From assembly GCA_009823505.1 (NCBI GenBank), contig VZQC01004535.1:53652-117651 (forward strand): a DNA stretch of 64,000 bases, in the 5' to 3' direction. The translations under genes and the position numbers were made by a program. The stretch's first letter is position 1, and every line of letters starts with the position of its first letter. The notes under the pieces are model-generated. The model was not told where the DNA came from. It saw nothing but the letters and a program-made list of their open reading frames with translations, and ran no database searches. Origin of the DNA: Rhizomys pruinosus (lineage: Eukaryota; Chordata; Mammalia; Rodentia; Spalacidae). Shown piece by piece: positions 57,192 through 64,000 of the stretch.

Positions 57192-60100
57192 TTTCCCAGG
57201 CCCTGTGCCAAATACTTCATTGTTTCAATCTGTGTAGGGACCATAACATGACATGAGAACCCCTCTGTGGAGCCTCTGTGATGGGGGGACAGGGCTAGCA
57301 GCTTCTCTTACTTGGTGATTCCCAGACGGCATTGTATTTTTTCTTCCAATTATTTTCCTAATGCTCTATCTGACCTATCTCTAAATATATATTTTTAGTC
57401 AGTTTGAAGTTCTTCCTTATCTGAATTCACAATGTGGTTGAGCCACAAATTGGCAGGGAATGCATTTATTTCATTATTTATTTAATTTTTAATTTTGATT
57501 TAATGTGTATGAGTGTTTTCCTGGATGTGTTTGAGGGAACCTGTGTCATGCAATGTCCTTGGAGGTCAGAAGAGGGCGTCTGATTCCCCAGGTCTGGACT
57601 TAGAACGGTTATTAGCTGCCATGTGAGTGCTGGGAATTGAACCTACGTCCTCTTGAGAGCAGCCAGTGGATTTAACCATCTGTCCAGCCCCTTAATTTAC
57701 ATGTTTCTGTGTGCATGTGCACGTATGTGAATGCATGCATGCCACAGTGCACATGTGGAGGTCAGAGAATAACCAGATGGAGTAGGTTCTCTCCTTCTAT
57801 AATTGTCCACAAGAACTCAAGAATACATTGTGTAAATCTGAGGTTCAGTGCCTACTTGGCATGGGGGACAGGGGCTGCCCTGGGCTGGATGCCCAGCACC
57901 ACCCAACACAGTCAATGTAGATAACATATAAAGTAGAACCACCTGTGCTGGAAGACTTGAGATGTTCTTGGTCAGCCCGGCCAATGGAAGGCAGATGAGA
58001 CAGATGCCATTGAGGATCTGAGAAGGGAAAGGAGAAGGATCGGCCAGAGCTGCGACTGGGGAGTCCGCAGTGGGCTGCAGAGCAGGCAGAAGCTGGTTTA
58101 GGGCTAGAAGCCTGCGAGAGCAGGACTAAGGGACGTCACTGTACCACACGGAGGATACAAGTGCAGCTGTGGTGAGGTCTGCTATAAACACAAGTGCGTA
58201 AAGCGCTCCGCCATTTCTCTCAGTTACATTAAAGAGGGAGAACCTGTGTGGAAGTTGCTGGAGTTCCTCTGCTGCCCGATGGGAGTCACAGCACATGGGA
58301 CACTGCTGGCTGCTGTTCTGACATCGCCCAGAGAGCAGGTTAGCCTCATGGAGGAAGGGCACAGAGGAACCAAGTCCCCTCAAGCCATGCTAGTGCCCAC
58401 AGCATGCCAGAAGCTGTTGGTTTTCACCACTCTGACAGAACACGACGGAGACAGGGAGGGAGGACTCAGCTCTGTGGCTTCTGGGTCTGTGTGGTCAGGT
58501 AGACTGTCACCGCTGGGGGATCTGCCAGAGCAGAGTGACTCACGTGGGGACCAGAAGGGAGCCTGAGCCAGGAAGGGAAGATGGAAGCCCTGCCCTTCCA
58601 AGGCATGCTCCCAGGGACACCTCCTCCAACCAGGCCACCTCCTCACACTTGTTCAGCTAGGACCTCATCTTGAATTGACCCATTGATGAAGTCGGCACCC
58701 TCAGGAGACAGTCACTCAGAACACTGCCATGAGACCAGGCCTTCAGTGCACGGGTCTTTGAAGGGGATTAATGTCTAAACCACGGCAGTGGTACAAACCA
58801 GACCAATGCATAACTGAGAGGAGCTGGAGAAGGTCACGGACTGAGGGGTCCCTTGGACAGCCCACCATCAGCAGACAGGACACAGAGGTGGAGAACACTC
58901 CAGGAGCCCTGACTAGGCTAGAGGACCCCAAGGTGCCTTTGCAGCATGAGATGTTGCTGCTGGGTTAACTGAGAGCCTAAAAGCCAGAGCTGAGGCCTTG
59001 GAAGCCTAGCACACCACAGGAAAGGCGGCCCCTGAACCCGAGGACAGAGGAACTCTGAGCGCTGTGCAGGTCCTCCCCTGACCTCAGCAGAGGAGTACTC
59101 TGAAAATGTGGGTGACAAGGCCACCCCGTGAACAGGACCTGCAAAGACCACATCCCCTCTAGACCTCGTGTTTGTGACAGACATGACGTCCCCTAAGTCC
59201 ATGCCTGCCTGGACAGCATGAACACACGGCCCAAGAAGTCGCTGAGGCTGGGGTTCCCTGAAGGGAAGAGCGTGCTCCAGGGCTGTGAGGATGGTGCTGT
59301 GCCCAGGTACCAGGGCATCTGCATTTCTAGAACCAGCACCAGGTTCAAGTCCTGATGGGTAAGGTGGGTGAAGGGTAGCACAGAAGCCCAACAGAGGCAG
59401 GACGGCTGCTGTGACTGGCCTCTGTGCTGTGGTCATTTGGGAAGTGCTTGCTCTGCCTCTACCCATAGCAGCAGCCCCTTCACAGACTCTCTCACAGCTG
59501 GGCACCTGTGTCCACTGGACCTGGGAGATGTAATGCACCCCAAGAGCCTCAGGAGCACCAGGCACAGGTCTTGGCTCTCAGGCATCTAGAATTCGCAGTG
59601 AGCATCCCAAATGCTGTATCCCATGTTCCCACTCTGGTGGAGCAGGGTGGCCGTGTGCTGGGCTGGCTGAAGTATGTCCCAGAGTCCTGGTGGGGCAGCC
59701 AGGAATGCTAACTGTGTCCTCACCAGTAGGAAGAGAAGGCAGGTGGTGCCAACACGCCCTCCTGTACTGGCTGCTGTTAGGAGCAGCTGCCCAGATTCTC
59801 CTTGGGCAAGTGATAACACCACAGTAATTAACTGGATGCGAATTGTGCAAAGGACAGCACTGCAGACCTGGGGAAGGAATGCTCCACGACCAGCACACTC
59901 AGAAGGCCTGACTGAGCTCCCTGGGAGTGCCGCTCACTCCGTTTCTTCCCTGTCAAGCAGGGACACAGCCCAGCACCCAGACCCCCTTAGCCCAGCCAGA
60001 CCCTGCTTGTTCTGGTGAGAAAAATCCCCACTCCAACCTGTTTCTCCTCCTTCTTTTCCCCAATCTCATTGTCCTTGTGTTTCAGAGCTGGTCTCCCTGT

Positions 60101-60660
60101 AGCCACAGCTGTCCTAGAACTCACTCTGTAGACCATGCTGGCCTTGAACTCACAAAGATCCGCCTGCCTCTGCCTCTCAAGTACTGGGATTATAGGAGTG
60201 CACCACCAGGCCTGGTCCTTCAGCCTGTCTTACTGGCTTCCATCCCACAGAATCACAGGCATCCCACAGATGTACAGTCGTGATTTTATCCTAGGGGACC
60301 AGACCCTCACCCCTCCCTGCCTAGGACCATGCTGCCTGTCTCCTATACAGAGAAACTATATGATTTTGATGGGTGGTGTTCGTGCACACCTGTAAGCCCA
60401 GCACTTGGGAGAAGCAGGAATATCTGGAATTCAAGTATAGCCTGAACTTCATAGGGAGTTCAAGGCCAGCCTCAACTATATGAGAACTTGTCTCAGAAAC
60501 AAACAAACGAACAAACTTTAAAAAGGGTGGGAATGGAGGTGCAAGGCTTTAATTCCAGCAGTTGGGAGGCAGAGGCAGTCAGATCTGTATTGAGATCAAG
60601 GCCAGCCTGGTCTACATATGAAGTTCCAGGCTACCTGATGTTATAAGGACACCCTGTCTT
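57192..60660 (+). repeat. 3' flank and intergenic block, unit 4
   Basis: Colinear with units 1-3; carries a diverged reverse B2 (57490-57691) and the reverse B1 at 60072-60217 shared only with unit 1. Relative to unit 3 about 1 kb of flank is missing at about 57800. No gene recognised. Confidence 0.75.
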
Positions 60661-61857
60661 AAAAACACACACACACACACACACACACACTCATACTCCT
60701 TCCCAGTCTCCTTGAAAGTGGGATGGCCACACAGATGCCCATGTTTAGTCGAGGAGCACTGTGACTTGTGGCAAAAATATCAAGATTGGGGTAGGCTAGG
60801 TGGTGATGTAGGCTGGGTGGTGACATAGGTGGGTGGCAGGGCACAGGGTGCTAGGTTAGCTGGAACCTCACTGGAAAGGCTGAGATGACCACAAGGTTGA
60901 CTTCTAGGAGTGAGGGGAGACCTGAGGCCCAGTTGGAGGTGGATCCTCTGCTGTCTGGGCTGGGCGTGGGCTGGGGCTGTGCAGAGCTGCAGAAGCTGAG
61001 GGGATGCATGGCTCTGTCCTTCCCTGTCCACCCTTCCCACAGTGCTGCTCAGCTCTGTCCCTGAGGACTGAACAAGGAAAGAGCAGGAGCCCAAGCATCT
61101 GAGCTGCTGGCCTGCCTGGGTCTCTGGGGTCTGTGCAGCTCTGAGGGCTGGGGTAGGACAGGACACAGCCCCATGAACATACCACCAACTAGGAGACGTG
61201 CCAGCCTCGGGACACAGCACACAGTGAGCTGCTTTGGGGTGTGCAGCTGCTGACTGCCAGCAGGATGGCCCCTCTGGGAAGGAGCAGGGACTCTGCAGGT
61301 GGCACCCTGCCTGCCCTGGGCAGGAACCAAGGATGCATTTCTGCCCACAGCCAGCTGTGATGTCTGGGAATGAATTAGAGAACTATGTGCACAGACGTGA
61401 GTGTATGGGGCCTCCAGGGTCCAGGGCTATGTGGCCTGCTGCATCCCTTGCTGGGACCCTCATGCCTGGGCAGGTTCTGTCCTGGCCTGGATGATGTCAG
61501 AGTCACCAGAGAATCTTGAGAAACTGGGCTGTGTGTGCATGAGGGCCTGGAGGTGACAGGCAGAAGCTCAGTAGTGGTTCTGACATGAGGCCCAGGGGGA
61601 GCCGTGGGAGTTACGGAGAGCTTAGAGCAGGGCAGGAGGTCAGTCCAGTACAGAGATGTGCCCAGAGCCAGTGACGCTGGAGCAGTAGGCAGGGGAAGCT
61701 GCGTCCCCTCTTTGGTCTGAAACATGGGCAAAGCCGAGCATTAAGGGGCAGCAGGGTCCTTGCCTGGTCGTGGGCACCCAGCACATCATCCAGCTGCAAC
61801 CAACACCACAGCCCCATGGCCCAAGCAGCAAGAGCTTATTCCCACAGGTCTGGAGTC
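60661..61857 (+). repeat. CA tract, VNTR and intergenic block, unit 4
   Basis: Short (CA)n (60667-60690), ggctgggtggtg VNTR (60789-60840) and the block shared with 691-1555 and 32480-33500. It ends abruptly at 'tctggagtctg' (61847-61857). Confidence 0.75.
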
Positions 61858-62475
61858 TGCATGCCAGAGGACGTCGTGGATCTCAGGGAACTTGCACTGG
61901 GGTCAGTGGAGGGACTTGATCGCCCCACATAGCTGTGGAAAGATGGAGAGTTTCCCAGGGGAGAACGCAGGCTATCCCAGCTAGGAAGTACCATGTCTGA
62001 TTGCAGACAGGGCAAACAAGAGGCTCGGATGGAGGCCAGTCTGGTCTACAGTGGGAGACCCCATCTCAAAATAAAAGCCAGCGCTGCGACTCAATAACAG
62101 AACCTGCCCTCCTCCCAACCCAACAGAAGTTAAAACCAAAAACTGCACAACCTGCTGTGCCTCGATTGGGGAGGCGCTGCGAGTGTTCAGTAGTTCGTGA
62201 ATCAGGGCTTCCCTCCCCACTGCTGTTTATCAGGAAAGCAGAGATTCTGCACAAGATAGGGAGGCTCAGGGTCTTGAGCAAGAGGAAGGAGTTACACTCC
62301 CTGCCACAACCACAGGCTGGGGCCTGACACAGGCTGAGTCACCTGGGAGGGCTGTGAAGGCACTTGCCCAGATGCCTTGAGTGAGCTGCAGCCTGTGCTC
62401 CCCTTCCAGGCTCAGCAGGGGTCTTAAGGTCTTACTTACCAGGTTTACCCTCTTGGACTTGGGAGAATTAAGAGT
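61858..62475 (+). pseudogene. Broken cystatin B copy 5 (intron 1 only)
   Basis: From 'catgccagaggacgtcgtgg' onward the sequence is intron 1 of a cystatin B gene (compare 25217 on), joined directly to the intergenic block. Exon 1 and the promoter are missing. The following intron text carries the B2 insertion of copies 2 and 3. Exons 2 and 3 are not seen before the window ends; they may lie beyond 64,000 or be lost. Without exon 1 it cannot make a normal stefin. Confidence 0.8.
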
Positions 62476-62479
62476 GAAC

Positions 62480-62694
62480 TGCAGAGCTGGAGACATGGCC
62501 TAGGGGTTAAGAGCGCCGACCACTCTTGCAGAGGACCTGGGTTCAATCCCAGCACTCACATGGCAGCTGAGAACCATCTTTAACTCCAGTTCCAGGGGAA
62601 ACCAACACCCTCTTCTGACTTCCGAGGCATTGCATGACACTGGTGCACAAACCTACATGCAGACAGTACATTCATACACATACAAATAAATAAA
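62480..62694 (+). mobile_element. B2-like SINE, shared insertion with copies 2 and 3
   Basis: 'agagtgaactgcagagctgg' start and a repeated 'agagtgaactgcgggg' at 62805 after the tail mark the same site as 25951. Confidence 0.85.
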
Positions 62695-62733
62695 ATACTA
62701 TACTTGATCTTAGCCAAAAGGCCGAGAAGCAAT
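62695..62733 (-). pseudogene. U2 snRNA 5'-end fragment
   Basis: Read on the minus strand, 39 bases match the first 39 of U2 snRNA with two differences ('gcttctcggccttttggct', 'aagatcaag'). It includes the branch-point-recognition side of the 5' region but not the rest of U2, and sits inside the A-rich tail of a B2 SINE. It is a retroposed or template-switched fragment, not a functional gene. Confidence 0.9.
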
Positions 62734-62736
62734 ACA

Positions 62737-62804
62737 AATAAAATAAAATAAAATAAAATAAAATAATATAAAATAAAATAAAATAAAATAAAATAAAATA
62801 AAAA
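62737..62804. repeat. (AAAAT)n microsatellite
   Basis: About 13 aaaat units with one taat interruption, grown from the SINE tail. Confidence 0.95.
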
Positions 62805-62811
62805 GAGTGAA

Positions 62812-62960
62812 CTGCGGGGAGTGTTGGCACATGCCTTCAATCCTAGCACTTGCGAGACAGAGGCAGATGGATCTCTGTGAGTTCAAGGCCAGCATGGTCT
62901 ACAGAGTGAACTCCAGGCCAGCTGGGACTAAAGAGACACCCTGTGTCAAAAAATACTAAA
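62812..62960 (+). mobile_element. B1 SINE
   Basis: 'gagtgttggcacatgccttc' head, 'gagttcaaggccagcatggt' body, A-rich end. Confidence 0.8.
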
Positions 62961-63019
62961 AGAAAAAAAAAAAGAGTGAACCATGGAGTGGGGGGTTCAG
63001 TTCACCCAGCACCCTAATC

Positions 63020-63150
63020 CAGTAAGGTGGTGCATGACTCTAATCCCAGCACTTTGGAGCCAGAGGCAGGTGGATCTCTGTGAGATCTATCCAAGCCTGG
63101 TATACTGAGCCAGCTGTGGCTATACAGGGACCCTGCCTTAAAGAAAAGAT
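63020..63150 (+). mobile_element. B1 SINE
   Basis: 'gtaaggtggtgcatgactct' head to 'accctgccttaaag'; equivalent to the intron-1 B1 of the other copies. Confidence 0.7.
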
Positions 63151-63180
63151 TTTTACTATTTTAAAAATTGAAAAAAAACG

Positions 63181-63416
63181 GGGCTGGAGAGATGGCCTAG
63201 CAGTGAAGAGCACCGACCGCTCTTACAGAGGACCTGGGTTCGATCCCCAGCACCCATATGACGGCCGAGAACCGTCTGAAAATCCAATTCCAGGAGAACT
63301 CCAGTTCCAGGGGAATCTGAGACCCTCTTCTGACCTCCACGGCATTGCACGACACAGGTGCACAAATCTGCATGCAGACAGTACATTGATACATATACAG
63401 AAATAAATAAAAAAAT
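63181..63416 (+). mobile_element. B2-like SINE
   Basis: Complete B2 with head 'gggctggagagatggcctag' and aataaataaaaa tail, directly followed by LINE-1 sequence. Confidence 0.9.
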
Positions 63417-63419
63417 TGA

Positions 63420-64000
63420 CAAAAAACACACGATCATCTCAATTGATGCAGAAAAAGCCTTTGACAAAATCCAGCATCCCTCATGCGTAAAGTCCTAGAG
63501 GGAATTGGATTGGAGGGATCATTCCTCAATGTAATCAAAGCCATATAAAGGAAACCCACAGCCAATATCATCCTAAATGGGGAAATGACAGAAGCATTCC
63601 TTTTAAAGGTAAGAACTCGGCAAGGCAGCCCCCTGTCACCACTCCTCTTCTATATAGTGCTTGAAACACTTGTTAGAGCAATAAGGCAAGAAAAGGAAAT
63701 TAAAGGAGTACTAATTGGAAAAGAGGAAGTCAAGCTATCACTTTTTGCTGATGATATGATTGTTTACTTAAGGGATGCTAAAAACTCCACCAGAAAACTC
63801 CTAGAGCTTCAGTAAAGTGTAGGATACAAAACTAACCTAGAAACATCAGTAGCCTTTCTTTCCACCAACAAGCAACTGAAGGAGGACTACAAGGAGACCT
63901 TCCCACTCACAATAGCCTCAAAAACAATAAAATACCTAGGAACAAACCTAACCAAAGACACCAAAGATCTCTACAACAAAAATTTTAAATCCCTGAAGAA
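63420..64000 (+). mobile_element. LINE-1 ORF2 fragment (reverse transcriptase)
   Basis: Encodes 'IISIDAEKAFDKIQHP', '[16 protein letters not shown]' and the catalytic FADD box at 63744-63755, followed by ORF2 thumb-region text. A stop in 'aagccatataaaggaaaccc' (63540-63560) and a small deletion near 63480 show it is dead. It continues past the window. Confidence 0.9.

Noticed and set aside
62695..62733. Functional U2 snRNA gene
   Set aside because: Only 39 of about 190 bases are present, with no snRNA promoter and no Sm site; it is inside a SINE tail.

Overview
The window comes from a muroid rodent genome. It is dense in B1 and B2 SINEs, has a LINE-1 ORF2 fragment at the right end, MaLR/ERVL- and ERVK-type LTR elements, and long CA/GT/CT microsatellites. 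The B2-like SINE sub-family is unusual: its 3' half carries an extra Cys-to-Gly-like 'attccaggagaactccagttcc' section, so I would not place it in Mus or Rattus. A non-murid muroid lineage is possible, but the species is a guess.

The only protein-coding genes I can support are cystatin B (stefin B) genes. Mouse and human each have one CSTB. Here there are four three-exon copies in the same orientation (+), at 14.4-16.4, 25.1-27.4, 45.2-47.7 and 55.1-57.2 kb, plus a broken fifth copy at 61.9-62.5 kb that retains only intron-1 sequence. All four keep GT/AG splice sites, phase-0 junctions and the QVVAG papain-binding loop. Copy 2 (98 codons) is the canonical, conserved stefin B. Copies 1, 3 and 4 (103, 108 and 100 codons) have remodelled N-termini, have lost the N-terminal Cys, and differ at residues beside the protease-binding loops. 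Exon 2 of copies 1 and 3 is nearly identical, as it is in 2 and 4, whereas exon 1, exon 3 and an intronic B2 insertion group 2+3 against 1+4. This mosaic points to gene conversion.

Layout. 0-14 kb: fragments of the duplicated intergenic block, SINEs, a deleted Lys-primer ERV (5.4-8.8 kb) and a 2-kb minisatellite (8.8-10.9 kb) that follows its 3' LTR. 11.5-13.3 and 19.6-21.4 kb: a near-identical pair of blocks next to an N gap, possibly an assembly duplication. 14.4-19.5 kb: copy 1 and its downstream block. 21.5-24.1 kb: single-copy sequence. 25-33.9 kb: copy 2 and its downstream block. 34-45 kb: an ERVL element (minus strand) into which an ERVK-type provirus (35.4-42.1 kb, minus) has inserted with a 6-bp target duplication; that provirus has a gamma-type transmembrane env remnant. 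45-54 kb: copy 3 and its flank. 55-61.9 kb: copy 4 and its flank. 61.9-64 kb: broken copy 5, SINEs, a U2 snRNA 5' fragment and LINE-1 ORF2.

The duplicated intergenic blocks (about 3-6 kb per unit) hold no recognisable gene. They supply the homology through which the array can expand, contract and convert. Single Ns at 590, 3203, 13286, 24069 and 34363 and a run of Ns at 19545-19635 sit at places where repeats or unit order break, so the left third of the scaffold order should be treated with caution.
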